A stretch of 40,496 nt of DNA from positions 1-40,496 of the forward strand of contig CANJOI010000003.1 in assembly GCA_947475365.1 (NCBI GenBank), given 5' to 3'. This stretch comes from Fidelibacterota bacterium (GTDB lineage: Bacteria; Pseudomonadota; Alphaproteobacteria; Rhodospirillales; Rhodospirillaceae). The translations under genes and the position numbers were made by a program. The notes beneath the pieces were generated by a model. It was given only the letters and a program-made list of their open reading frames with translations. It had not been told where the DNA came from and made no database searches. Positions 7,570 to 14,831 of the stretch are shown here, piece by piece (within the stretch, counting starts at the first letter, position 1; every line of letters begins with the position of its first letter).

Positions 7570-8621
7570 GGCGCGAGCACCCGCACCGCCGCCGCCGGCC
7601 AGGAGGCCGTGACCGTATCGCCGCGGCGGAAGGCCGCGCCGGCGCCGTTCTGCCGCACGACCCGGAGACGGTGCTCCCCATGCCGCACGAAATAGGTGGA
7701 AACCGTGCCGCCGTAGACCACCTCCGCGATAACGCCGGTGATCTGATTGGAACCAACATCATTCTCCGGCCCCCGCAGGGTGATCTGTTCAGGGCGCACC
7801 GCCACCGCCACCATCGCGCCCTCGCGCGGCAGCGGATCGGCGACCCGCACCGTACCGGCGGCGCAAGCGACGGAATCAGTCCCTGTCACCGCGCCGTCCC
7901 AGATATTCATATGCCCGAAGAACCCCGCCACTGCGCGGTTCAACGGGCGATCGTAGAGATCGCGCGGCGCGCCGGTCTGCAGGATGCGCCCGCGGTCCAT
8001 GACCGCCACACGCGTTGCCATGCCCATGGCCTCGTCCTGGTCGTGGGTGACCACGATGAAGGCGATCCCAAGTTTCTCGCGGAGCGTCATGAGTTCCAGT
8101 TGGGTGCGTTCGCGCAAATGTTTGTCGAGGGCCGCCAGCGGTTCGTCCAGGAGCAGGGCGCGCGGGCGTTTGGCGAGACAACGAGCCAGCGCCACCCGCT
8201 GTTTCTGGCCGCCAGAGAGCTGCTGCGGCTTGCGCGTGCCGAGGGCTTCCATCTCCACGCGCGCCAGCGCCTCACGTACACGATCTGTAAGTGCGGCGCC
8301 CTTGAGGCCGTCCTGCCGGAGCCCGAAAGCCACGTTGTCCGCGACGGTCATATGCGGAAACAGCGCGTAGGACTGGAACATCATATTGACCGGGCGCTGG
8401 TAGGGGGCGCGGCCGTTCTGGTTTACGGCGTCGATGAGGATCTGTCCGGCGTCGGGCGTTTCCAGTCCGGCAATGGCGCGCAGCAGCGTGGTCTTGCCGC
8501 AGCCCGAAGGTCCGAGCAGCGCCAGGAATTCATTCTCGGCCACGTCCAGCGAAACAGCGTCCAGCGCGATCACGTCACCGAAGCGCTTGGTGAGTCCTTC
8601 AATCCGGATGACGGCTGGCAC
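7566..8621 (-). CDS. potG: Polyamine-type ABC transporter ATP-binding protein
   Basis: A 351-residue ATPase of the PotA/PotG type. Walker A is GPSGCGKT (37-44), the signature LSGGQ (135-139), Walker B LLLDEP (156-161), followed by a switch histidine in VVTHDQDEA. The C-terminal third is a TOBE regulatory domain, as in spermidine/putrescine importers. The start is a GTG at 8621 whose first base is the last base of the upstream TAG stop (TAGTG), so translation is probably coupled to the binding-protein gene. It energises import through the two permeases encoded downstream. Confidence 0.94.
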   Translation of the reverse strand: MPAVIRIEGLTKRFGDVIALDAVSLDVAENEFLALLGPSGCGKTTLLRAIAGLETPDAGQILIDAVNQNGRAPYQRPVNMMFQSYALFPHMTVADNVAFGLRQDGLKGAALTDRVREALARVEMEALGTRKPQQLSGGQKQRVALARCLAKRPRALLLDEPLAALDKHLRERTQLELMTLREKLGIAFIVVTHDQDEAMGMATRVAVMDRGRILQTGAPRDLYDRPLNRAVAGFFGHMNIWDGAVTGTDSVACAAGTVRVADPLPREGAMVAVAVRPEQITLRGPENDVGSNQITGVIAEVVYGGTVSTYFVRHGEHRLRVVRQNGAGAAFRRGDTVTASWPAAAVRVLAP

Positions 8622-9745
8622 TAGTTACCGGCCTTGATCCGGTTCCAGATGCGGGTGCGCAGGCGTTCGATCTCCGGCGATGGCGTCGATTCCGAGAACA
8701 GCTTCTTCATGGTCGCCGGATCGGGATAGACGGTCTTGTCCTTTTTGATCTCGGCATCGATGTAGGGGGCCGCCTTGGCGTTGCCGTTGGCGTAGAACAC
8801 CTTGTTGGTGATCGGTCCGATCACCGCCGGGTCGAGGATGTAGTTGAGAAACGCGTAGGCCGCGTCGGCATGGGGGGCGTCCTTGGGGATCGCCATGAAG
8901 TCGGACCACATCACGGCGCCTTCTTTGGGAATGCTATAGCTGATCTCGACCCCCTTCTTGGCCTCCGCCGCGCGGTCGCGGGCCTGAAACACATCGCCGG
9001 AGAATCCCATGGCGACGCAGATGTCGCCGTTGGCCAGCGCCGAGATGTATTCGGAATTGTGGAACTTGCCGACCGAGGGCCGCACCTTGCGCCACAGCTC
9101 CGCGACCTTGTCGTAGTCGGCGGGTGTATTCGAATGGGGATCGAGGCCGAGGTAGTTGAGCGACACCTCGAACACGTCCGAGGGAGAATCGAATACATAG
9201 ACCCCGCACTTGGCGAGCCTGGCGGCGTTGGCCGGATCGAACAAGAGGCTCCAGCTATCCACAGGCGCATTGGGCCCGAGGGCCGCGCGCACTTTGGCGG
9301 CGTTGTAGCCGATGCCTGAGGTGCCCCACATGTAGACAATGCCGTGAGCATTGCCGGGATCGACCCCGGCGGCGCCGGCGGTGATCTGCGGGTCCTGGGT
9401 GCCGATATTGGCGAGCTTGGATTTGTCCAATGGCCGCACCACGCCCGCCTGGATGAACCGCCGCAGCACCGGACCATTGGGGACAATCACGTCGTAGCCC
9501 GAACCACCCGCCAGCAGCTTCGCCTCGAGCATCTCGGAGGAGTCGAACACGTCCATATTCACGGCGATGCCGGTGCGCTTTGTGAAATTGGCGAGCGTGT
9601 CGGGGGCGAGGTAGTCCGACCAGATGTAAAGGTTAAGGACTTTGTCGGCGGACGCGGCGGACGCAGGGCACGCCGCCGCGATCCCCAACGTCATAATCGC
9701 CGCCACCGCCACCAGCCGCGCGCGGACTCCGGAAACGACCGTCAT
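8621..9745 (-). CDS. potF: Periplasmic polyamine-type substrate-binding protein
   Basis: A 374-residue periplasmic binding protein. A Sec signal peptide covers about residues 1-33 (hydrophobic LVAVAAIMTLGIAAA, cleavage near ASA). The mature protein starts with VLNLYIWSDYLAPDTLANF, the strand and Trp-Ser-Asp-Tyr site of the PotD/PotF family, and continues with ELWRKVRPSVGKF and a FAMIP-like region DFMAIPKDAPH. It is the first gene of the importer run and is read away from a divergent alpha/beta hydrolase gene. Ligand could be putrescine, spermidine or another amine; this needs comparison of pocket residues with PotF and PotD. Confidence 0.93.
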   Translation of the reverse strand: MTVVSGVRARLVAVAAIMTLGIAAACPASAASADKVLNLYIWSDYLAPDTLANFTKRTGIAVNMDVFDSSEMLEAKLLAGGSGYDVIVPNGPVLRRFIQAGVVRPLDKSKLANIGTQDPQITAGAAGVDPGNAHGIVYMWGTSGIGYNAAKVRAALGPNAPVDSWSLLFDPANAARLAKCGVYVFDSPSDVFEVSLNYLGLDPHSNTPADYDKVAELWRKVRPSVGKFHNSEYISALANGDICVAMGFSGDVFQARDRAAEAKKGVEISYSIPKEGAVMWSDFMAIPKDAPHADAAYAFLNYILDPAVIGPITNKVFYANGNAKAAPYIDAEIKKDKTVYPDPATMKKLFSESTPSPEIERLRTRIWNRIKAGN

Positions 9746-9845
9746 GTAACCCCCGGTTCACAAAACTCCCTCCACTTTAAGCATTTCCCGGTGACGCGGG
9801 TACGGGATTGCGGCACATTCTGTTGGCTTTCAATCGGGGGCTTTC

Positions 9846-10637
9846 ATGACGGCGGCGATCCACCGGGCCTATGTCACCGCGGCCGGATGCCAGATCCACT
9901 ACCGTCAGGCGGGGCCGGACGGCGCCCGCAGCCCGCTGCTCCTGATCCATCCCAGCCCATCGTCCAGCCTCGTCTATGAACCGTTGATGGCCGAACTGGG
10001 CACCGACCGCCTGGTGATCGCGCCCGACCTGCCCGGCCATGGCATGTCCGATATCCCGCCGGAGCCGCCGGCCATTGCCGAGTACGCCGCCACCCTGCTG
10101 GCGCTGGAGGCCATGCTCGGCCTCGGGATGTTCGACATCGTCGGCTATCACACCGGGGGATTGATTGCCGCCGAAATGGCGCGCCAGCACGCGGCGGTGC
10201 GTAAGATTGTGATGATATCGGCCATGGTGCTGACGGATGAGGAGCGCGCCCGCCTGAAGGGCCGCGCCGCGCGCGGCATCGACGAACACGCCGCATCCTT
10301 TGGGCCGGGGTGGCAGAATTTCAAGACCAACTTCTGGCGCATGGGCAATGACGAGGCCCGCACCTGGAACCTCTACCTCGAGGCCCAGCGCAATCCTTCC
10401 ACGTCGGCCTGGGGCATGACCGCGGCGGCGGATTACGACCTCACCGCGGTGCTGCAGGGCCTCGCGCAGCCAATCCTGGTGCTCAACCCGGAAGACGACC
10501 TGCGCGCCCATACCAACCGCGTGGGGCCATCGCTCAGGAACGGCAAGGTCCACGACCTGCCGGGCTGGACCCACGGCTTTGTCGACAGCAAAGCCGTGGA
10601 GACCGCGAAGCTGGTGCGGGATTTTCTAGATAACTAA
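9846..10637 (+). CDS. Alpha/beta hydrolase with His in the nucleophile position
   Basis: A 263-residue alpha/beta hydrolase-fold protein. The oxyanion region is LLLIHPSPSSS (31-41), a DLPGHGMSD strand follows, and the nucleophile elbow is Gly100-Tyr-His102-Thr-Gly104. In the G-x-Nuc-x-G pattern this places histidine where serine, aspartate or cysteine is expected. Acid and base candidates are present at Asp217/218 (NPEDD) and His243 (GWTHGF). So the fold is clear but the chemistry is not: it may be a non-hydrolytic or unusual enzyme. It stands alone on the plus strand, divergent from potF, and its stop overlaps the stop of the next gene by 3 bases. Confidence 0.88.
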   Translation: MTAAIHRAYVTAAGCQIHYRQAGPDGARSPLLLIHPSPSSSLVYEPLMAELGTDRLVIAPDLPGHGMSDIPPEPPAIAEYAATLLALEAMLGLGMFDIVGYHTGGLIAAEMARQHAAVRKIVMISAMVLTDEERARLKGRAARGIDEHAASFGPGWQNFKTNFWRMGNDEARTWNLYLEAQRNPSTSAWGMTAAADYDLTAVLQGLAQPILVLNPEDDLRAHTNRVGPSLRNGKVHDLPGWTHGFVDSKAVETAKLVRDFLDN

Positions 10638-11425
10638 CCGGCGGACGTCAGATCAAAATCCGCCGCCAGCGGGATGTGGTCCGAGCTGCGCACATGCGTG
10701 AGCGCGCGGGCGCTGATCAGCCGTACACCGCGATAAAACACGTGGTCCAGGGTCTGGTTGAAGTGCCGCCATTGCGGCGCCGCCACCGGCGCGCGGGTCA
10801 ACCCGGCGCCGGCCATGGACTTCTGCAAAAGATGCCAGCGCGGCTCGTTCCAGGTGTTGAAGTCGCCCGCGATGATGCACGGACCGTCGTGGCCCTGAAC
10901 CTTGGACGTGATCTGCGCCACCTGCCGGGCGAACTTGGTGTGCGACACCAGGTTGATGGCATGCACGTTCAGCACCAGGAGCCGCGCGCCGCCCGCGAGC
11001 GGGTATTCGGTATGCAGAAAGGTTTTCGGCGTGCCGATAATCGGCTCGAAATCCTGCGAGCGCACGAAGGCCATGGACGCGGCCGCGACCCTGCAGCCGG
11101 TCTTGGGACCCGTGGTGACATGTTCGCGTACACTGCGCAGATTCTCGACCATCACCCATTCCAGCCCGCTGGCGAGATGAAAGGGGTGAGCGACTCCGCC
11201 GTGCAACACCGCCTCCTGCAGCAGCACCATGTCGGCGCCGGTGGCCAGGGTGGTCAGGTCGGACAGCCATCCGCGCCGCTGGGACTTGAAGATGTTCCAG
11301 CTGATCAGCCTGAGGGTCGGACCAAAGGCCTCGGTCGAAGCTTCGCCGAGCTTTTTCAGCGCGTCGTCTTCGGGGGCCGCGCGGAAGCTTCTGAGCGGGA
11401 AGCTCTTTAAAGGGAAGAAGGGCAT
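10634..11425 (-). CDS. Endonuclease/exonuclease/phosphatase (EEP) family protein
   Basis: A 263-residue EEP-fold metal-dependent hydrolase. The family motifs occur in order: RLISWNIF, the metal-binding Glu in LLQEAV, NVHAIN, GDFNTWNE with catalytic Asp and Asn, LDHVFYRG and the terminal SSDHIPLAADF. It resembles E. coli YafD-type proteins, whose substrate is not established; nuclease, sugar phosphatase or lipid phosphatase are all possible within the fold. No signal peptide is clear; the N-terminus is basic (KSFPLRSFRAAP). A palindromic element sits 18 bases ahead of the ATG at 11425. The 3' end overlaps the convergent hydrolase gene. Confidence 0.9.
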   Translation of the reverse strand: MPFFPLKSFPLRSFRAAPEDDALKKLGEASTEAFGPTLRLISWNIFKSQRRGWLSDLTTLATGADMVLLQEAVLHGGVAHPFHLASGLEWVMVENLRSVREHVTTGPKTGCRVAAASMAFVRSQDFEPIIGTPKTFLHTEYPLAGGARLLVLNVHAINLVSHTKFARQVAQITSKVQGHDGPCIIAGDFNTWNEPRWHLLQKSMAGAGLTRAPVAAPQWRHFNQTLDHVFYRGVRLISARALTHVRSSDHIPLAADFDLTSAG

Positions 11426-11442
11426 CGGAGGTCCGGGTTAGC

Positions 11443-11466
11443 CTATTCCAGCAAGCTTTGGAATAG
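11443..11466. promoter_or_regulatory. Inverted repeat CTATTCCA-N8-TGGAATAG upstream of the EEP gene
   Basis: Perfect 8-base arms (11443-11450 and 11459-11466) around an 8-base spacer, 18 bases ahead of the EEP gene start. Position and symmetry suit a repressor operator or a small RNA hairpin. The following U-run needed for a terminator is absent on both strands. Confidence 0.45.
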
Positions 11467-11516
11467 CATAGCGCTCTTAACGCCCGGCGCGCGCCCGATG
11501 TTGTGCGGCCCAGCCC

Positions 11517-11738
11517 CTAGATGGCCCGCGCCGCCGCGCGCATCACCGACATCACATCGTCCGGGCTGACGCGATCGCGCTGCATGACCATGGCGATGAT
11601 GGGGTCGCTGAGCATGTCGTCCAGCTGGGGTTCGACGCCGCCGTTGAAGAAACACACGGAATTCTGACGGCCGAATGCGGCGACGGAGCGCTTACCGATG
11701 GAACGGCGGGGAGAGAGTTTCGCGACGCGGTCCTGCAT
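11517..11738 (-). CDS. Small conserved-looking protein of unknown function
   Basis: A 73-residue soluble protein with a basic N-terminal half (VAKLSPRRSIGKRSVAAF) and an acidic helical C-terminal half (LSDPIIAMVMQRDRVSPDDVMSVM, key part SDPIIAMVMQRDRVSPDD). I recall similar short proteins with a DPII..VM..DGV...D pattern in alphaproteobacteria, but I cannot name a family. There is an AAGGGG element just upstream of the ATG at 11738. It is 91 bases ahead of the EEP gene on the same strand. Codon usage fits the neighbours, which supports a real gene. Confidence 0.7.
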   Translation of the reverse strand: MQDRVAKLSPRRSIGKRSVAAFGRQNSVCFFNGGVEPQLDDMLSDPIIAMVMQRDRVSPDDVMSVMRAAARAI

Positions 11739-12108
11739 GGTGAACCCCTTTATTAAACGTCTGTTGCGACCGTCCTGGACATCCGTAAAGGCGAAAAGCG
11801 TTCAAATTATGACACGCCGCCAAGTGAGTAGAGCCGATCCGGTGAATCAACAAACGGCCGCGGCGGCATCGTTCCTGCGGCGGATTTTCATTGCGTATCG
11901 TTCATCCGGCGCCGTCGAAGTGTAGACCGGGTCAGACGGCGCTGTATCGTTCGCCGGATGAAAAAATCTTTAATTCCGGCGGCAACCAGTCTCGCGCAAC
12001 GCAGCGCAACAAATCCTCCAGGTCACGCGTTTGTTGGGGAAATCTCACGCGTGACAGCCCGTGATGAGTGTATGGCTCATCGCCTGTTTGCAAACCTTCG
12101 GAGGATTT
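11739..12108. other. Non-coding stretch with nested direct and inverted repeats
   Basis: About 370 bases without a credible gene, between divergent genes. It is less GC-rich than its surroundings. It holds a composite repeat at 11895-11962: the nine-base GTATCGTTC occurs at 11895-11903 and 11944-11952; TTCATCCGGC (11901-11910) is the inverse of GCCGGATGAA (11953-11962); GCGCCGTC (11909-11916) is the inverse of GACGGCGC (11935-11942). A second inverted repeat, GTCACGCGT (12022-12030) with ACGCGTGAC (12047-12055), lies 54 bases before the lipoprotein start. These are candidate operators or leader structures. Confidence 0.5.
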
Positions 12109-12624
12109 ATGACCGCCATTGCGCAGCAACCCCATCGTCGTATGGCCAAGACCGCCGTGACCGTGGCGATGATCGCGACCTTGGGCGTCTCGTTGTGCGC
12201 CTGCGAAACCATCGAACGGGAGACCGGCTTTAACCGCTCTACCCAGATGGGCGCGGCCGGCGGTGCGGCTTTCGGCGGCATCGTCGCGGCGCTGGCCAAC
12301 GCCAACCCGGCGTGGATCGCCGCCAGCGTGATCCTGGGCGGTGTGGCCGGCGGCGCCATCGGCAACGCCATGGGCAAGGAAGACGCGGAACGCCACGCCC
12401 GCGCCAACCTGGGCGCCCTCGACGCCCTCAACCAGGGCCAGACCGAGAGATGGAATAACGCCCGCACCGGCAACTACGGCAGCACCACGGTGACCCGTGT
12501 CGTCAGCCGCGACAGCGGTCAGACCTGCAAATCCTATCGCGAAACCGTCCATGCCGGCTCGCAGACCGTCACCAAGGAAGGCACCGCCTGCCGTTATCCG
12601 GGCGGAACCTGGCAACTGGTCTAA
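12109..12624 (+). CDS. Glycine-zipper lipoprotein, 17-kDa surface antigen-like
   Basis: A 171-residue predicted outer-membrane lipoprotein. The signal peptide (hydrophobic VTVAMIATLGVSL) ends in a lipobox-like Leu29-Cys-Ala-Cys32, with Cys32 the likely lipidated residue; a Cys at -2 is uncommon. A glycine-zipper segment follows (GAAGGAAFGGIVAALA and VILGGVAGGAIGNAMG), as in the rickettsial 17-kDa antigen family. The C-terminus has two cysteines in QTCKSYRETV and GTACRYPGGTW, matching that family's terminal domain. The GGAGGA at about 12100 sets the ATG at 12109 and excludes the longer frame from 12061. Function is thought structural in the envelope. Confidence 0.88.
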   Translation: MTAIAQQPHRRMAKTAVTVAMIATLGVSLCACETIERETGFNRSTQMGAAGGAAFGGIVAALANANPAWIAASVILGGVAGGAIGNAMGKEDAERHARANLGALDALNQGQTERWNNARTGNYGSTTVTRVVSRDSGQTCKSYRETVHAGSQTVTKEGTACRYPGGTWQLV

Positions 12625-12650
12625 CCGTTCCATCCCCTGCACGGCTCTCT

Positions 12651-12685
12651 CTTGGGGCCGGCTCCTCACAGGGGCCGGCCCCAAG
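12651..12685 (+). terminator. Perfect 12-base stem downstream of the lipoprotein gene
   Basis: Arms CTTGGGGCCGGC (12651-12662) and GCCGGCCCCAAG (12674-12685) with an 11-base loop, 27 bases after the lipoprotein stop. The next T-run (ATTTTT) is some 15 bases further on, so it is a weak intrinsic terminator or a 3'-protecting hairpin rather than a textbook one. Confidence 0.55.
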
Positions 12686-12729
12686 GCGTTGAGCCCCGTG
12701 ACATTTTTGGTTGGAAAAAAGGACGCGCC

Positions 12730-13440
12730 ATGGTCACCCAGGACCATTCTCAACAGAGCCAGTTTCAGAGCACCGCCCCGACCCAGGCCGCCGGGGCCGC
12801 CAGCGATTCCGCCCCGGGCCCCTTCACCCTACCGCCGCTGCCGTACGACGCGGATGCCCTGGCGCCGCATATCTCGGCCAAGACCCTGGAGTTCCACCAC
12901 GGCAAGCATCACAAGGCCTATGTCGACAAGGCCAACAAACTGGTGGCGGAGAACAAGGACGCCGACCTCAACGACACAGTGATCGAACACATCGTGGTGC
13001 GCGCCGCGCGCAATCCGGAGCTGACCGAGCTGTTCAACAACGCCGCACAAGCCTGGAATCACAGCTTCTTCTGGCAATGCCTGACGCCGGACGGCAAGAA
13101 ACCCACCGGCGCCCTGGCCAGGAAGATCGACGCCGACCTCGGCGGCTTCGAAGGTTTCGCGAAGAAATTCGAAGACGCCGCCACCAAGCAGTTCGGCTCG
13201 GGCTGGGCCTGGCTGGTGATGGACTGCGGCAAGCTGAAGGTCATCAAGACCGGTAATGCCGACATGCCGCTCATTCACGGCCAGATCCCGCTCCTCACCC
13301 TCGATGTGTGGGAACACGCCTATTACCTGGACTACCAGAACCGCCGCCCGGCCTACATCAAGGCGGTGATCCAGAACCTGCTGAACTGGGAATTCGCGGA
13401 AGCGAACCTGGAACACGCGCTTGGCAAGCAGGGCGCGTAG
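12730..13440 (+). CDS. sodB: Superoxide dismutase, Fe type, with N-terminal extension
   Basis: A 236-residue Fe/Mn-family superoxide dismutase converting superoxide to peroxide and oxygen. Metal ligands by family alignment are His56 (EFHHGKHH), His111 (WNHSFFW), Asp192 and His196 (DVWEHAYYLDYQNRR). The active-site NNAAQAWNH block carries the Gln typical of Fe enzymes rather than the Gly of Mn enzymes. Residues 1-31 before FTLPPLPYDADALAPHIS are an extra tail rich in Gln, Ser, Thr and Ala, without a hydrophobic core, so not a Sec signal. An AAAGGA element lies ahead of the ATG at 12730. A later start is not offered by any in-frame ATG before the catalytic domain, so the tail looks real. Confidence 0.95.
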   Translation: MVTQDHSQQSQFQSTAPTQAAGAASDSAPGPFTLPPLPYDADALAPHISAKTLEFHHGKHHKAYVDKANKLVAENKDADLNDTVIEHIVVRAARNPELTELFNNAAQAWNHSFFWQCLTPDGKKPTGALARKIDADLGGFEGFAKKFEDAATKQFGSGWAWLVMDCGKLKVIKTGNADMPLIHGQIPLLTLDVWEHAYYLDYQNRRPAYIKAVIQNLLNWEFAEANLEHALGKQGA

Positions 13441-13462
13441 ACCGCTCCCCTGACTTGGGCTA

Positions 13463-13494
13463 ATCCTTCGCGCACTTTTGGAAGCGCGAAGGAT
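13463..13494 (+). promoter_or_regulatory. Hairpin covering the ribosome site of the next small gene
   Basis: Perfect 11-base arms ATCCTTCGCGC (13463-13473) and GCGCGAAGGAT (13484-13494) with a 10-base loop. The right arm contains GAAGGA, the likely Shine-Dalgarno sequence for the ATG at 13500, so pairing would hide it. It could also serve as a 3' hairpin of the sod transcript; no U-run follows. Confidence 0.5.
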
Positions 13495-13499
13495 GAACC

Positions 13500-13694
13500 A
13501 TGCGTACCGATATCCTCGGCCCGGTCTTCGTGGTGGCCGTCGTCCCTATCGGCCTGGTGGGGTTCTATATCTACTCCCTCCGCGCCGACCTTGCGGCAAG
13601 CGACCGGGTCATCGCCCTCGAGCGCCAGGCCCGCGCGGAGTGGGAGCGCAAGTTCGAGGACCTGCAAAAGATCTGTCCGCAGCCTACGCCGTAA
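13500..13694 (+). CDS. Small single-span membrane protein
   Basis: A 64-residue protein with one membrane segment at about residues 6-26 (GPVFVVAVVPIGLVGFYIY) and a charged helical tail (RVIALERQARAEWERKFEDLQKIC) that could form a short coiled coil. No family recognised. A GAAGGA lies 7 bases ahead of the ATG at 13500. It follows sod by 59 bases and its last 11 bases overlap the convergent ptsN-like gene. An alternative frame (13478-13705) is Arg/Gly/Pro-rich and looks like a shadow. Confidence 0.62.
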   Translation: MRTDILGPVFVVAVVPIGLVGFYIYSLRADLAASDRVIALERQARAEWERKFEDLQKICPQPTP

Positions 13695-14127
13695 GGGTTT
13701 CGTAGATATCCCTGGCATTGGCGGCGACACGTAAGCCGCGCGCGACGTCGGCGTCACGGAGCAGCCGCGAAATAGCTGCCAGCGCCGGCAGATGACTCGC
13801 GCCGGTCTCCGGCGTGAGCAGGAGAAACACCAGATCAACCGGCTGCCCATCGATGGCGCCGAAATCGATCGGCGGCTCGATGCGGGCGAACAGGCCGAAC
13901 GGCTGCGCGAGGCCGTGCAGGCGCGCGTGCGGAATGGCCACGCCGCGGCCGACGCCGGTGGAACCCAGCCGCTCCCGCGCCTCCAGCGCGTCGCGTATCG
14001 CCGGTTCGTCGCGTTTCAACGCCAGGGCGGCGCGGCGCGCCAGTTCCGCTAGCAGCGAGGCTTTGTCACCTGCATCGAGGCCGGGCACCACGTGCGGCCG
14101 GTCCAGCAGATCGGCGATCTTTTGCAT
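13684..14127 (-). CDS. ptsN: PTS EIIA-Ntr-like protein at the end of the kdp run
   Basis: A 147-residue EIIA domain of the nitrogen/fructose type. The phosphorylated His is His67 in GVGRGVAIPHARL, the family's active-site block, and the helix LEARERLGSTGVG before it fits. There is no EIIB/EIIC domain, as expected for regulatory EIIA-Ntr. Its ATG shares one base with the kdpE stop (TGATG), so it is translated with kdpE. In E. coli and Rhizobium, unphosphorylated EIIA-Ntr is known to bind KdpD and change kdp expression; here the gene is built into the operon. It is unclear whether it is the only ptsN in the genome or a dedicated copy. Confidence 0.9.
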   Translation of the reverse strand: MQKIADLLDRPHVVPGLDAGDKASLLAELARRAALALKRDEPAIRDALEARERLGSTGVGRGVAIPHARLHGLAQPFGLFARIEPPIDFGAIDGQPVDLVFLLLTPETGASHLPALAAISRLLRDADVARGLRVAANARDIYETLTA

Positions 14128-14831
14128 CAGGCGTCGGCCCCGGTGCGCAAGCGGTAGCCCACACCCTGTTCGGTGAGAATATGCTGGGGACGCTCGGGGT
14201 CCTTCTCCAGCTTCTGGCGCAGCGCGCGGATGTAGAGGCGCAGGTACTGCACATCGGTCGCCGTCCCCCAGACCTCGTGGATGATGTATTTGTGGGTGAG
14301 CACCTTGCCCGCGTTGGCCACCAACACCTTCAACAAGTCGTATTCCCGGGGCGAGAGCCTGATCTCGGCGCCGTCGACGGTCACAAGCCGGCGCGCGAGG
14401 TCCACTTTCAGCCCGCCGCTGGCGAAGACCGGCTCGGCTCCCTCTTTGCGCAGCGCGTGACGCAGAGCCGTGCGGATGCGCGCCAACAGTTCGTCAACGC
14501 CGAACGGTTTGGTAACATAGTCGTCGGCGCCGAGGTCGAGAGCCTTTACCTTCCCGGCTTCGTCGGTCCGGCTGGAGAGCACGATGATGGGCACCGCCGA
14601 GCCGCCCGCGCGCATTTTTTCGATCACCTCGAAGCCGTGCATCTGGGGAAGCCCCAGATCCAGCACCACCACATCAACCGCGTTGCGCTTGAGCTCGTCC
14701 ATGGCGCCGATGCCGTCGTCGGCTTCCAGCACGATGTAGCCTTGGGCGGAAAGACTGGTGCGCAGGAGCCGCCGGATCGGCGGTTCGTCATCGACCACCA
14801 GGATGCGGGCCGGACCGCCTGTGAGCGTCAT
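14127..14831 (-). CDS. kdpE: Response regulator KdpE
   Basis: A 234-residue OmpR-family regulator. The receiver domain (about 8-122) has the acidic pair Asp14-Asp15, the phosphoacceptor Asp58 (VVVLDLGLP) and the conserved Lys in YVTKPFGVDEL. The winged-helix DNA-binding domain (about 135-230) has LSPREYDLLKVL and the terminal GVGYRL. It is expected to activate the kdp structural genes when phosphorylated by KdpD. Its ATG overlaps the kdpD stop by 4 bases, and its stop overlaps the next gene's start. Confidence 0.95.
   Translation of the reverse strand: MTLTGGPARILVVDDEPPIRRLLRTSLSAQGYIVLEADDGIGAMDELKRNAVDVVVLDLGLPQMHGFEVIEKMRAGGSAVPIIVLSSRTDEAGKVKALDLGADDYVTKPFGVDELLARIRTALRHALRKEGAEPVFASGGLKVDLARRLVTVDGAEIRLSPREYDLLKVLVANAGKVLTHKYIIHEVWGTATDVQYLRLYIRALRQKLEKDPERPQHILTEQGVGYRLRTGADA

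Noticed and set aside
11698-11925. 75-codon plus-strand frame in the region before the lipoprotein gene
   Set aside because: Overlaps the 73-residue minus-strand gene, has no ribosome site and no coding character.
11932-12753. 273-codon minus-strand frame across the lipoprotein gene
   Set aside because: Antisense to a gene with ribosome site, signal peptide and family match.
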